Of a DNA stretch of 39,818 bases, positions 8,072-15,344 are shown piece by piece. Each line of letters starts with the position of its first letter. Positions within the stretch are counted from its first letter, which is position 1. The position numbers were made by a program, and so were the translations under genes. Below the pieces are notes generated by a model that did not search any database, was not told the origin of the DNA, and saw only the letters and a program-made list of their open reading frames with translations. Origin of the DNA: Heyndrickxia acidicola (GTDB lineage: Bacteria; Bacillota; Bacilli; Bacillales; Bacillaceae_C); assembly GCF_001636425.1 (NCBI RefSeq), contig NZ_KV440954.1:1810-41627 (forward strand). Direction: 5' to 3'.

Positions 8072-8638
8072 CTATAAATTCAAGTTCAAAATTACATTGT
8101 CCATATCATCTTGCGTAATTCCTATGTACCGTAAAGTTATGCTCGGGGCGGAATGGTTCAGGATTTCTTGTAGTAATGTTATATCGGTTCCGGATTTATA
8201 AGCATGATAACCGAATGTTTTCCTCAATGAGTGAGTTCCAATGGCTTCTGTAATACCCACAGTTTCGGCAGCTTCTTTTAATATCCTCCATGCAGTTTTC
8301 CGGTCGATTGGTGAATTGAACCCTTTTCTGGATTTAAAGAGATAATCATGTGGCATAGGGTTATATTCTTTTAAATATTCTTTAATGGCTTTTTTTACAT
8401 TGTCTGCATATGGAATAGATCGGCTTTTTCCTGTTTTCGTTTCTTTCAATTTCAATCGTTTAATATTACCATCTGAATCGATAACATCAGATACTTTCAT
8501 TTTCAAAAGATCAGAAATTCGCAGTCCAGTATTAATCCCCATGACAAATAATAAATAATCTCTTTTCGATTGGTTACGCAAAACTTTTTTCATGGAATCT
8601 AATCGTTTTACATCCCGAATCGGTTCAACATATTCCAT
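8072..8638 (-). CDS. Small tyrosine recombinase (integrase/resolvase type)
   Basis: A 188-residue protein consisting of the catalytic domain only. Active-site residues are R40 (NTGLRISDL), H136 and R139 (THSLRKTFGYH), H162 (LNHS) and Y171 (TLRYIG). The arm-binding and most of the core-binding domain of full integrases are absent, as in XerC/D-like plasmid recombinases used for multimer resolution. I prefer ATG 8638; an ATG at 8677 would lie inside the promoter box. The upstream region holds a TAATCTAATATACT box and a GCGACAT / ATGTCGC inverted repeat. It could resolve plasmid dimers or catalyse integration. Confidence 0.88.
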   Translation of the reverse strand: MEYVEPIRDVKRLDSMKKVLRNQSKRDYLLFVMGINTGLRISDLLKMKVSDVIDSDGNIKRLKLKETKTGKSRSIPYADNVKKAIKEYLKEYNPMPHDYLFKSRKGFNSPIDRKTAWRILKEAAETVGITEAIGTHSLRKTFGYHAYKSGTDITLLQEILNHSAPSITLRYIGITQDDMDNVILNLNL

Positions 8639-8655
8639 TTTTTTGTAAATCCCCC

Positions 8656-8705
8656 AGTATATTAGATTAAGCGACATATCTATATACTATTATACTAAAT
8701 GTCGC
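8656..8705 (-). promoter_or_regulatory. Promoter and operator of the recombinase gene
   Basis: On the minus strand the box TAATCTAATATACT (8656-8669) belongs to the dispersed promoter family. Just upstream, GCGACAT (8671-8677) and ATGTCGC (8699-8705) form an inverted repeat enclosing TATAATAGTATA. Autoregulation by the recombinase is plausible. Confidence 0.6.
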
Positions 8706-8772
8706 ATTGAGTGAACATAGGCTTTTAAAAGTTTTTACAAACGTTGATTTATCAACCTTTTACTTAAAATCT

Positions 8773-8803
8773 GAATGCGACAAAATATTGAAGTGTCACA
8801 TTC
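8773..8803. repeat. Inverted repeat, candidate recombination core site
   Basis: GAATGCGACA (8773-8782) and TGTCACATTC (8794-8803) are inverted with one mismatch, and allow a 12-7-12 arrangement like tyrosine-recombinase core sites. The arms share TGTCGC with the inverted repeat in the recombinase promoter. Confidence 0.45.
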
Positions 8804-8938
8804 AACAAAAGTTTAGCTGCTTTTTAATAAACCAAAAATATTTCAAAGGTATTTGTCCTGGAGAAATTTACAAAAGAATGAAAGAAGGGAAAAATATCCT
8901 TTTGTCGAATTGAGTAGATGAAAGCGAGGTGAAATATA

Positions 8939-9367
8939 GTGGGATTGACTTATAAGGAATTTATTGATGATATCGAAAGTAGGCAGTTTCAAGGTGCTTA
9001 TCGCACTTATAAGCAAATGATTAAAAAGGTCAACGAACTATTTAGCGAAGATGATTTATTGTTTTTCTATCCGCAAAACCTTTTTAACCATAACCAAAAG
9101 AATTTTATATTTATTACTAATTTTGGAGTATTAACTGTAAATCAAGATGGTGATAATACCCATTTTGATATATTTAACTCCAAGATAGCATCCATGCAAC
9201 TTAAATATCCACAATATGCCCAATACGGTTTAACGCTAACGGTTTCGTTTGAGATTGGGACTAACATTGTTTTTGATAGCATGGAAGATTCAAATGAAGA
9301 TTGGAATGAAAACTATGCTAATTCCATTAAAGAACTTTATCAAGTATTAAATAAAAATAATGTTTAA
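8939..9367 (+). CDS. Conserved hypothetical protein, possibly DUF3908
   Basis: A 142-residue soluble protein from GTG 8939 behind GAGGTG. It has alternating aromatic-rich segments (DDLLFFYPQNLF, NFIFITNFGVLTV) and an acidic C terminus. It resembles what I remember of small Bacillus plasmid proteins called DUF3908, but I could not verify this. A strong terminator follows. No catalytic motif seen. Confidence 0.65.
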   Translation: MGLTYKEFIDDIESRQFQGAYRTYKQMIKKVNELFSEDDLLFFYPQNLFNHNQKNFIFITNFGVLTVNQDGDNTHFDIFNSKIASMQLKYPQYAQYGLTLTVSFEIGTNIVFDSMEDSNEDWNENYANSIKELYQVLNKNNV

Positions 9368-9392
9368 GCACCTTATCAGGTGCTTTTTATTT
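9366..9392 (+). terminator. Terminator
   Basis: AAGCACCT-tatc-AGGTGCTT followed by TTTATTTT. Confidence 0.88.
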
Positions 9393-9429
9393 TGGCTGCG
9401 GTGAGTCATGTAATGAAACTAACAGAGAA

Positions 9430-9498
9430 TTTTCAAAGAGTGTATTTTTTAGTGCTTTGTACCCTATGTAACTTTAATCTAATATACTATAATATAAA
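9430..9498 (+). promoter_or_regulatory. Promoter of the ArdC-like gene, duplicated at 23224
   Basis: This 69-base block matches 23224-23292 at about 63 positions. It contains the box TAATCTAATATACT (9475-9488) with overlapping TATACT and TATAAT hexamers as -10 candidates. There is no good -35 hexamer, so an activator or special factor may be needed. Confidence 0.65.
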
Positions 9499-9540
9499 CA
9501 AATAAAATAATAAAATTTGTGACTTACATTTATGAAGAAA

Positions 9541-9566
9541 AACATTAACATTAATATTAATGTTAA
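9541..9566 (+). promoter_or_regulatory. Hexad array in the ardC leader
   Basis: Four tandem hexads AACATT, AACATT, AATATT and AATGTT. Bases 9545-9566 form a perfect 22-base palindrome built on AACATTAATATTAATGTT. It lies between the promoter and the ribosome site AAGAGGATGG, an operator position. Confidence 0.7.
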
Positions 9567-9582
9567 GAAGAGGATGGATATA

Positions 9583-10416
9583 ATGTCAAACGTAAATATA
9601 TATGAAATGGTCACTAATCAAATTATAGAGAAGTTAGAACAAGGGATTATTCCTTGGAGAAAGCCGTGGGTTAATGGTGGGGCGGTATCATGGAAAACTC
9701 AAAAACCTTATCGTGGTATTAACACCATGCTGTTAATGGAAGGCGAATATGCTACATTCAAACAGATCAAGGAAACCGGGGGGGAAGTAAAAAAAGGGGA
9801 AAAAGGAAACATCGTGGTTTTCTGGAAATGGATTGAGAAAGAAAATGAAAGTGGAAAAATCGAAAAGATCCCTTTTCTAAGATATTACAAAGTGTTTGAA
9901 ATTAATAGTCAATGTGAAGGGCTTGAAAGTAAAAAAAAAGCTAAAACATTCGAGCATGATCCAATCCAAAAATGTGAGGAAATTTATAAAGGATATATCA
10001 ATTCTCCATCTTATTCTTTTTATCCTCAAGGTGCTTGGTACAAGCCCAGTGAAGATCATATCAATGTACCACCTATGAAAGATTTCATGAAAGCAGAAGA
10101 ATTTTATTCAACTCTTTTTCATGAAATGGTACACAGTACAGGTCATAAAGGAAGATTAAATCGGGATGGAATTACATCTGCTACTGCTCATTTCGGTTCA
10201 GAAGATTATTCAAAAGAGGAACTTGTTGCTGAAATGGGTTCATCGATGTTATGCGGTGTCGCTGGTATTCAACAGAGAACGATAGAAAATTCAGCAGCAT
10301 ATATAAAGTCATGGTTAAGGGCTTTAGAAGATGATAAGACATTATTGGTGAAAGCAGGAGCACAGGCTCAAAAAGCTACTGATTATATTCTAGGAATCAA
10401 GTTTGAAGGGGAATAA
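9583..10416 (+). CDS. ArdC-like antirestriction / ssDNA-binding protein
   Basis: A 277-residue protein with the two domains of the ArdC family: an N-terminal ssDNA-binding domain (GIIPWRKPW, KPYRGIN, FWKW) and a zincin-like C-terminal domain with HEMVH at 180-184 and a downstream acidic ligand in EELVAEMGS. ArdC proteins enter or are made early in recipients and protect incoming DNA. A longer frame from 9532 would read through the hexad array as NINININ, but ATG 9583 has the ribosome site AAGAGGATGG, so I use it. The gene has its own promoter of the transfer-regulon type and a terminator. Confidence 0.88.
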   Translation: MSNVNIYEMVTNQIIEKLEQGIIPWRKPWVNGGAVSWKTQKPYRGINTMLLMEGEYATFKQIKETGGEVKKGEKGNIVVFWKWIEKENESGKIEKIPFLRYYKVFEINSQCEGLESKKKAKTFEHDPIQKCEEIYKGYINSPSYSFYPQGAWYKPSEDHINVPPMKDFMKAEEFYSTLFHEMVHSTGHKGRLNRDGITSATAHFGSEDYSKEELVAEMGSSMLCGVAGIQQRTIENSAAYIKSWLRALEDDKTLLVKAGAQAQKATDYILGIKFEGE

Positions 10417-10431
10417 AAGCCCCTTCTTTAT
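10405..10431 (+). terminator. Terminator of the ArdC-like gene
   Basis: GAAGGGG / CCCCTTC stem followed by TTTATTAATATT. Confidence 0.8.
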
Positions 10432-10455
10432 TAATATTAATGTTAATAATAATAT
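10429..10455. repeat. Hexad array
   Basis: ATTAATATTAATGTTAAT followed by AATAATATTAATAAT, directly ahead of the folded GC-rich element. Same family as 9541 and 35718. Confidence 0.7.
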
Positions 10456-10543
10456 TAATAATATGGTAAAAAAGGTTCTTTTCTTCGTTTTCCCCTTGTT
10501 TTGAGGTGGAGTGGTGCAGGCTGGGGTGAATTGCGAAAGCAAG

Positions 10544-10779
10544 AGGGGCTAGCCCCTAAAGTACGTATCTAAAAAATAGAGTAAGAGAAATACTTTGAAC
10601 GGATGATCTGGGCGGTTCGGCAGGTACAATTGATAGAGCAAGCTGACCCTCATGGTTCCTCGTTTTGAGTTTGGTCGGCTTGGCGACAGTCCAGCACCTG
10701 CCGAATTTCGGAATGCAAGGGGGCAAGGGTGGAGATTTTTCAGCGAAGCGTTTTGAAAAATACTACCCGAACCTTGCAT
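10544..10779. ncRNA. GC-rich folded element: structured RNA or single-strand origin
   Basis: Three structures built from perfect or near-perfect pairs. (1) AGGGGCTAGCCCCT at 10544-10557. (2) TTCGGCAGGT (10616-10625) with ACCTGCCGAA (10696-10705), enclosing AAGCTGACC (10640-10648) with GGTCGGCTT (10673-10681) and a CTCA/TGAG tip. (3) ATGCAAGG (10713-10720) with CCTTGCAT (10772-10779), enclosing ATTTTTCA (10735-10742) with TGAAAAAT (10754-10761). No coding frame is convincing on either strand, and GC content is far above the surroundings. A terminator at 10886 would end a rightward transcript. Alternatives are a lagging-strand (single-strand) origin or a single-stranded promoter in the leading region, which fits the neighbouring ArdC-like gene. 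Confidence 0.6.
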
Positions 10780-10851
10780 GGAGAAAAGCCCTAAAACTGG
10801 TAAAGGAATTAAGTCAAAAGTTTATTCTCAAAATAAATAAGTAAAGATAAT

Positions 10852-10880
10852 CTAATATTAATGTTAATAAACATATTATT
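10852..10880. repeat. Hexad array
   Basis: TAATATTAATGTTAATAA followed by the diverged ACATATTATTGTTATG. Preceded by ATAATCTAATATTAATG, which also resembles the transfer promoter box. Confidence 0.6.
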
Positions 10881-10885
10881 GTTAT

Positions 10886-10909
10886 GAAGGTGGAAACCTT
10901 CTCTTTTTA
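10886..10909 (+). terminator. Terminator downstream of the folded element
   Basis: GAAGGT-ggaa-ACCTTC followed by TCTTTTTAT. No protein gene precedes it, which supports transcription of the 10544-10779 region. Confidence 0.7.
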
Positions 10910-10921
10910 TATTGGATAATG

Positions 10922-10974
10922 TTCATAAAATGTAAAATAAATGGTATAATTAATATTAACATAAACATTAATGT
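10922..10974 (+). promoter_or_regulatory. Promoter with hexad operator for the zinc-ribbon operon
   Basis: TTCATA (10922-10927), 17-base spacer, TATAAT (10945-10950), then immediately AATATTAACA and AAACATTAATGTT. The design, TATAAT plus one base plus AATATTAACAnAAACATTAA, is repeated at 33826. The array covers the transcription start, as expected of a repressor site. Confidence 0.75.
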
Positions 10975-10993
10975 TTTTATTAGAGGTGTTACC

Positions 10994-11110
10994 ATGTATG
11001 AATGTTTTTACCCTGATTGTGATGTAAGTGAATATGACTTAGAGATCGTTCCAAAGAAAGAATGTCCTAATTGTCATAAGTATATGAATGCAGAAGAACA
11101 TGAGGATTAA
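10994..11110 (+). CDS. Small zinc-ribbon protein (38 aa)
   Basis: Starts at ATG 10994 behind AGAGGTG. Four cysteines occur as CFYPDC and CPNCH, giving a possible zinc site, with an acidic tail (NAEEHED). Such small zinc-binding proteins are common in Bacillus plasmids and phages and have no assigned role. First gene after the hexad-controlled promoter. A longer frame from 10919 would translate the operator and is unlikely. Confidence 0.6.
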   Translation: MYECFYPDCDVSEYDLEIVPKKECPNCHKYMNAEEHED

Positions 11111-11116
11111 AAAAAC

Positions 11117-11188
11117 ATGGTTGCTGTTTTACGTTATGAAATAGATGAAATCAACCAATATAGAAAAGCTTGGGAGGAATCAAAGTGA
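11117..11188 (+). CDS. Tiny ORF coupled to the next gene (23 aa)
   Basis: Reads MVAVLRYEIDEINQYRKAW and ends in a stop that overlaps the GTG start of the next gene (AGTGA). GAGGAT nine bases upstream could serve as ribosome site. It may act mainly as a translational coupler. Confidence 0.4.
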   Translation: MVAVLRYEIDEINQYRKAWEESK

Positions 11189-11697
11189 AAACTTGTCCGT
11201 ATTGTGGGAGCGGAGTAAGTGAAAAGGCTGGTGTGGCGTATTGTGGTTTTTGTTCAATGAAAGGATTTCAGCCCGTTGAAGAAGGGCAAAGGCAATCCCG
11301 GTATGAAAAGAAAAAGATAATAGATCATGATGATATTAAGAAATCTACCCCGGAATTAATGACTTATCACACAGTCGATTTATTGAAGTTATTAAAGCTG
11401 CTAAGAGAGGAAAGAAGGGCATTTTTCAGCCAGTTATCAATGATCAAAAAGGGAGCTAGTCAACTTCCTGAATATAAGCCTTTAGAGGTTCAAACAGGGA
11501 ATGATTATGAAAATCTTACCCGAAAAACATGGATAGTGGAAAATATTCTGAATGACCGAATAGGGTATATCCCGAATAAAATCACTGATCAATTATTATT
11601 GACCATATCGAATCGAATGGAGAATGATCGTAATAGGAAACCAATGATAATAAAAAAGAATCAGGAGATTGAAAAGGGGATATCAATGGAAAGATAA
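11185..11697 (+). CDS. Zinc-ribbon hypothetical protein (170 aa)
   Basis: GTG 11185 follows GGGAGGAATCAAA, a strong site. The N terminus has two CxxC pairs (CPYCGSGV and CGFCSMKG) forming a zinc ribbon, followed by a charged linker and a helical domain rich in K, E and R (LLKLLKLLREERRAFF). The ending is basic. It could bind nucleic acid or protein. Third gene of the zinc-ribbon operon at 10994-11697. Confidence 0.6.
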   Translation: MKTCPYCGSGVSEKAGVAYCGFCSMKGFQPVEEGQRQSRYEKKKIIDHDDIKKSTPELMTYHTVDLLKLLKLLREERRAFFSQLSMIKKGASQLPEYKPLEVQTGNDYENLTRKTWIVENILNDRIGYIPNKITDQLLLTISNRMENDRNRKPMIIKKNQEIEKGISMER

Positions 11698-11740
11698 TAA
11701 AAGCCCTTAGACTTGTATGTACAATGTGTTTCGTGATAAT

Positions 11741-11792
11741 AAAGTTGTTTAAATCAATTAAAGTCGTTTAAAAAATAATAAAGTCATTTAAA
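11741..11792. repeat. Three 13-bp direct repeats
   Basis: AAAGTTGTTTAAA (11741-11753), AAAGTCGTTTAAA (11760-11772) and AAAGTCATTTAAA (11780-11792). Starts are 19 and 20 bases apart, about two helical turns, so a protein could load all three on one face. They lie in a 250-base non-coding gap. Confidence 0.65.
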
Positions 11793-11949
11793 ACTAAACG
11801 TCAGTTATGCTATTCAACAATCGGGCCAGATTACGGAATACGATTTACTAATGTTAACGAGGAAATTCTAAGTAAAAATTTGGATTTTACCTAAAATTAT
11901 CTTTCTCTTCTGCTATATTAATAGTAATTAATAAGGAAGGATGATAATT

Positions 11950-12219
11950 ATGTTAAATGAATTGAAAAACATGGATGAAGGCTTAAAGACTTTCCTCTGT
12001 GAAATAATATTTAAGGAACGAATTAACAGTCAAGGTGAGATATTTGAATTGGCTGCCCAAGATGGATATGAAGAAACAAAAGTAAACAAGGCTTTAGAAA
12101 TTTTTTTATACAATAATCTTATAGATAAGGTCCAAGGTATAATGCCTTTTCCTATGAAAGGAGATTTTCTCATTTCGGACTCACGGTACCATGAGCTTAA
12201 GAAAAATGGGTATTTGTAA
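11950..12219 (+). CDS. Hypothetical small protein (89 aa)
   Basis: Begins MLNELKNMDEGL. AAGGAAGG sits ten bases ahead of ATG 11950; another ATG at 11941 is too close to it. The predicted fold is a short helical, winged-helix-like domain (TFLCEIIFKERINSQGEIFE then YEETKVNKALEIFLYNNLID), a pattern seen in small DNA-binding or adaptor proteins. No family recognised. Confidence 0.5.
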   Translation: MLNELKNMDEGLKTFLCEIIFKERINSQGEIFELAAQDGYEETKVNKALEIFLYNNLIDKVQGIMPFPMKGDFLISDSRYHELKKNGYL

Positions 12220-12307
12220 AAGAACGATTGGTTGGGTAGCTTTAAAAGAAGATATGTTTGACGATGAAATTTTAAATTTAGTTGATAACGCATTAGATAA
12301 CCTTTAG
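12191..12307 (+). CDS. Overlapping short ORF (38 aa)
   Basis: Starts within the end of the preceding gene and reads MSLRKMGICKRTIGWV, ending in an acidic helix (FDDEILNLVDNALDNL). The ribosome site is not clear. A GC-rich hairpin (ACGCCC / GGGCGT, 12316-12333) follows. It may be real and coupled, or chance. Confidence 0.3.
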   Translation: MSLRKMGICKRTIGWVALKEDMFDDEILNLVDNALDNL

Positions 12308-12365
12308 ACGAATCAGACGCCCCCCTCAGGGCGTTTGGGGAAGGGGTAGAGGGAAAGTGAAGGTA

Positions 12366-12653
12366 ATGGAAATTAGAGGTGTTGAAAACAACGAAAAAAG
12401 TAATTATCTAATAGTTTGGTTTGTTTTAAAGGAATATCCTGATCAAGTATTTGGTATTAAACATTTTCCTAATGCAAAATTTAAAAAAGATTATTTAGTT
12501 CTCGAACCTGATGAAAATTATTTTGAACAAGCTGAAATTTTAAAGGTTCTTGAAAATAACATAGCTGGGATTAAGGAAAGCATAGGAAATGAAATGGAAA
12601 ATTACCCTCAATTTCGATTAAAATTACTTTTTAGTCGAAATGCACTACTATAA
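12366..12653 (+). CDS. Hypothetical protein (95 aa)
   Basis: ATG 12366 follows AGAGGGAAAGTGAAGG; a GTG at 12357 is an alternative start. Mixed alpha/beta protein with no cysteines and no membrane segment, beginning MEIRGVENNEKSNYL. Ends just before a strong terminator and the restriction module. Family not recognised. Confidence 0.5.
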   Translation: MEIRGVENNEKSNYLIVWFVLKEYPDQVFGIKHFPNAKFKKDYLVLEPDENYFEQAEILKVLENNIAGIKESIGNEMENYPQFRLKLLFSRNALL

Positions 12654-12662
12654 AATATTGTT

Positions 12663-12701
12663 AGGCTGTTTCTTGTTATTTGGAACAGCTTTTTTATTTT
12701 T
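12663..12701 (+). terminator. Terminator
   Basis: GCTGTTTC / GAACAGC stem followed by TTTTTTATTTTTT, closing the gene at 12366. Confidence 0.8.
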
Positions 12702-12706
12702 TAAAA

Positions 12707-12730
12707 AAAGACTTCCAAATGGAAGTCCAT
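12707..12730 (-). terminator. Terminator of the restriction gene
   Basis: On the minus strand GACTTCC-attt-GGAAGTC is followed by a run of seven Ts. Confidence 0.8.
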
Positions 12731-12743
12731 AATTCACCCAACA

Positions 12744-13700
12744 TTATTTGTTTTGATCTAGGGATAATTGCATTTGAGTAATAAAATGTCCTGATCCACT
12801 TAAAGGATCTGTAACAACAGGCTTTTTAGCATTTCCATCCGTACCTTTTGGAATAATAGGTGCTAACTTATTTAGTCCGTCATGTTCTATTGCGATTATT
12901 TCTAAATAACCTTTTTTGACATTTACATTTTTCCATAAATTAAAATAAGGAACTAACTCTTCGTAATTGCCAATACGGTCTGTTAGGTATGGATACATTT
13001 TTCTAGTTGGAACTATAAGAATACCAGCGGAGATATGTCCATCTAAGAGTAAGAGTGCCATTTTATTAAGTGCACGATGGCTGGAAGAAATATTACCTGT
13101 TTCCCATTCAACAACAAATAGTTTTTCATCAACTTTCTTACAGGCGTCTAATGCCCCAGGTTTTGCAGTAGCCATAGAGACTATTTTATTTATGAGTTCT
13201 TCATCATTAAATGGGGCTTCAAAATCATTAGATAGAAGTTCCTCTTGTTTATTGCCTTTACGATCAGTATAAATAATTTTTAAGTTATCTCTATCTATTG
13301 ATACAACCCTACCATATATAACATTAGAACTTTTGCCAAAATTCTTTAGAACCTTAATCTTAGATACACGTTCCTCAGAAGAAAATGCAGGAAACTCAGA
13401 TTCCCATCCGTAAAGGTTTTTTAAATTCTTTATAAAGGGTTCTTTAATTGGCTTCACACCGTTTCCACCCACTTTTTTACCGTCTTTAGTGTAGGTTTTG
13501 CTATCGGGGTGAAAATAAAATCCGTCAGCGTCCTCAGGCCATCTAAGATTTAAAATAGATTTTATAACCTGTTGTCTTAGAGGTTCGATAAACTCTTTTC
13601 TTTCTTTTTCATCAACTTTGTCAAGAAGAACTAATCCCTGTTTAATTATCATTTGGTTTCTTATCCCCTTAATTTTTACCTTTTTTACCTTTTGTCGCAT
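12744..13700 (-). CDS. BamHI-like type II restriction endonuclease
   Basis: A 318-residue homologue of BamHI. The central block VEWETGNISSSHRALNK followed by PYLTDRIGNYEELVPYF matches the BamHI core as I recall it. The catalytic acids correspond to E198 and E200, with an upstream Asp in ALDACKK; GVKPIKE and the ending IPKGTDGN also match. BamHI has 213 residues; the extra length is mostly an insertion at about 108-165 that looks like a small beta barrel (IYGRVVSIDRDNLKIIYTDR). The predicted site is GGATCC by homology only. ATG 13700 abuts the controller stop; ATG 13652 with a GGGGAT site is an alternative start. Confidence 0.88.
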   Translation of the reverse strand: MRQKVKKVKIKGIRNQMIIKQGLVLLDKVDEKERKEFIEPLRQQVIKSILNLRWPEDADGFYFHPDSKTYTKDGKKVGGNGVKPIKEPFIKNLKNLYGWESEFPAFSSEERVSKIKVLKNFGKSSNVIYGRVVSIDRDNLKIIYTDRKGNKQEELLSNDFEAPFNDEELINKIVSMATAKPGALDACKKVDEKLFVVEWETGNISSSHRALNKMALLLLDGHISAGILIVPTRKMYPYLTDRIGNYEELVPYFNLWKNVNVKKGYLEIIAIEHDGLNKLAPIIPKGTDGNAKKPVVTDPLSGSGHFITQMQLSLDQNK

Positions 13701-13928
13701 TTAGTCGATTGTAGTAAAATCAAATAAGTCCTTTGGTTCTACTTCTAAGGCTTTAGAAATTTTCTCGATATTGTCTAAAGAAACATTTCTTGTTCCTCGT
13801 TCAATATCAGATATGTAGGTTCTGTGTAGGTCACATTCAAAAGCTAACTTTTCTTGTGACATATTGTTTTTTGACAATCGTATTTGACGAACTCTTTGAC
13901 CAAATAACGATCTAATATTCTTAGTCAT
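13701..13928 (-). CDS. Controller protein of the restriction module (C protein)
   Basis: A 75-residue XRE-type helix-turn-helix protein (SQEKLAFECDLHRTYISDIE) of the size and sequence type of C.BamHI and C.PvuII. AGGAGGCACT precedes the ATG. It sits directly upstream of and in operon with the endonuclease gene and opposite the methylase gene. Such proteins bind a C-box, first activating their own and the endonuclease promoter and then limiting it. The delay lets methylation come first in a new host. Confidence 0.88.
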   Translation of the reverse strand: MTKNIRSLFGQRVRQIRLSKNNMSQEKLAFECDLHRTYISDIERGTRNVSLDNIEKISKALEVEPKDLFDFTTID

Positions 13929-13977
13929 AGTGCCTCCTATACAATTGACGCTTGTTAACTGGAATGATAGAATTGTG

Positions 13978-14004
13978 TAGACTATAGGTCTACAGACTAT
14001 AAGT
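13978..14004. promoter_or_regulatory. C-box operator between controller and methylase genes
   Basis: On the minus strand ACTTATAGTCTGTAGAC continues into CTATAGTC, close to the double C-box of BamHI/PvuII-type modules. It lies four bases from the methylase start, so bound controller would block the methylase promoter while activating the controller operon. Confidence 0.75.
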
Positions 14005-14007
14005 TAC

Positions 14008-15315
14008 ATGAGGTGTATGAAATTGCGTTTTTTTACTGTTTTTGACATTGTTAAAAATAAAGCTGGTCAGTTAGGGCATACAGAAGAAGAAATGTATGCT
14101 TATTTAAAGAAAGAGAAAATAAATAAAAAGAATTTACTTGCGTATCAAGATAGTGGAATTATTCCTACTGATGAAAAGGTATTGAATGGAATACTTAACT
14201 ACCTTGATATGTCTAAAGTGGAATTAGAATTGAAGTTGGGTAGAATACCCGCGGGTTTTGAGGATGTTTTCTTAAATAACACCAAAGAAATAGCTAAAAT
14301 TCTTGAAGAAAGAAATAGCGTTCAGCAAGAAGAACAAAACCCTATTCCTGAAATTCAGCCTTATTATTCTTCTGATTTAGGTAAGCTATACAATGGGGAT
14401 TGTTTGGAACTCTTTAAATTAGTTCCTAATGAAAGTGTGGACACCGTCTTTGCTGATCCACCGTTCAACTTAGACAAAGAGTATGATGAGGGTGTAAGTG
14501 ATAAAAATTCCTTCAGTGGATATTTAGACTGGTATTTTAAGTGGATTGATGAATGTATTAGGGTTTTAAAACCGGGCGGTTCATTATTCATTTATAATAT
14601 CCCTAAATGGAACACTTACCTCTCTGAGTACCTTAGCAGAAAATTAAATTTTAGAAACTCGATAACGGTTGATATGAAATTTGGACTTCCAATTCAGAAC
14701 AGACTTTATCCAGCTAATTACAGTCTTTTGTATTATGTAAAAGGGGACAAGCCTAAGACATTTAATGTTCAAAGAATACCGCTTCAAACTTGCCCACATT
14801 GTGGAAGGGAAATAAAAGACTATGGTGGATATAAAAACAAAATGAATCCTAATGGTGTAACTCTTTCTGACGTTTGGTCAGATATTTACCCTGTTAGACA
14901 TAGCAGTTCTAAAAACAGAAAGTTTAATGAACTATCTGTTAAATTGCTTGATCGTGTAATTAGTATGAGTACAAATGAAGGTGACGTTGTATTAGACCCA
15001 TTTGGAGGCAGCGGAACTACATTTGCTGTTTCTGAATTGTTAGATCGAAAGTGGATTGGCTTTGAATTAGGTAATTGCGAAATTATTAAGGACAGGCTTG
15101 AAAAAAAAGAAAAAGATAGGAAGTTATTTGAAAAAGTCTATGAAGAAAAGAACAAGCTGTTCCCTGATAAAGTGAAGGAATTGCGTAAGAAAAATGGATT
15201 GTGGATTGATGATGATTTTAGATCTGATAGTGAAACAGAACAAGAAACGAACAAGAAAGCAAATAAAAGAAGTGGTAAGATAAATTATGATCAAATCCAG
15301 CTAACCCTAAAATAA
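14008..15315 (+). CDS. DNA methyltransferase of the BamHI-like module
   Basis: A 435-residue DNA amino-methyltransferase of the beta order: motif IV DPPF at residues 150-153 precedes the SAM-binding motif DPFGGSGTT at about 330. An N-terminal helical region (1-120) and a CPHCG pair near 262 are extra. The length is close to M.BamHI (423), and the partner enzyme is BamHI-like, so I infer N4-cytosine methylation of GGATCC. No ribosome site precedes ATG 14008, and GAGGTG is almost adjacent to ATG 14017. A leaderless mRNA, common for C-regulated methylases, is plausible. Confidence 0.88.
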   Translation: MRCMKLRFFTVFDIVKNKAGQLGHTEEEMYAYLKKEKINKKNLLAYQDSGIIPTDEKVLNGILNYLDMSKVELELKLGRIPAGFEDVFLNNTKEIAKILEERNSVQQEEQNPIPEIQPYYSSDLGKLYNGDCLELFKLVPNESVDTVFADPPFNLDKEYDEGVSDKNSFSGYLDWYFKWIDECIRVLKPGGSLFIYNIPKWNTYLSEYLSRKLNFRNSITVDMKFGLPIQNRLYPANYSLLYYVKGDKPKTFNVQRIPLQTCPHCGREIKDYGGYKNKMNPNGVTLSDVWSDIYPVRHSSSKNRKFNELSVKLLDRVISMSTNEGDVVLDPFGGSGTTFAVSELLDRKWIGFELGNCEIIKDRLEKKEKDRKLFEKVYEEKNKLFPDKVKELRKKNGLWIDDDFRSDSETEQETNKKANKRSGKINYDQIQLTLK

Positions 15316-15344
15316 AGTAAAGTCTTAAAAGAGGTGAAAACGTT

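Noticed and set aside
8707-8913. 68-codon frame between recombinase and the 8939 gene
   Set aside because: Poor start context and it contains the inverted repeat 8773-8803; looks like non-coding control DNA.
9532-9582. N-terminal extension NINININV of the ArdC-like protein
   Set aside because: The extension translates the hexad array; the ribosome site AAGAGGATGG points to ATG 9583.
10549-10779. Open frame of 76 codons on the minus strand across the folded element
   Set aside because: Composition and residues look random, there is no ribosome site, and the stems on this DNA explain it better.
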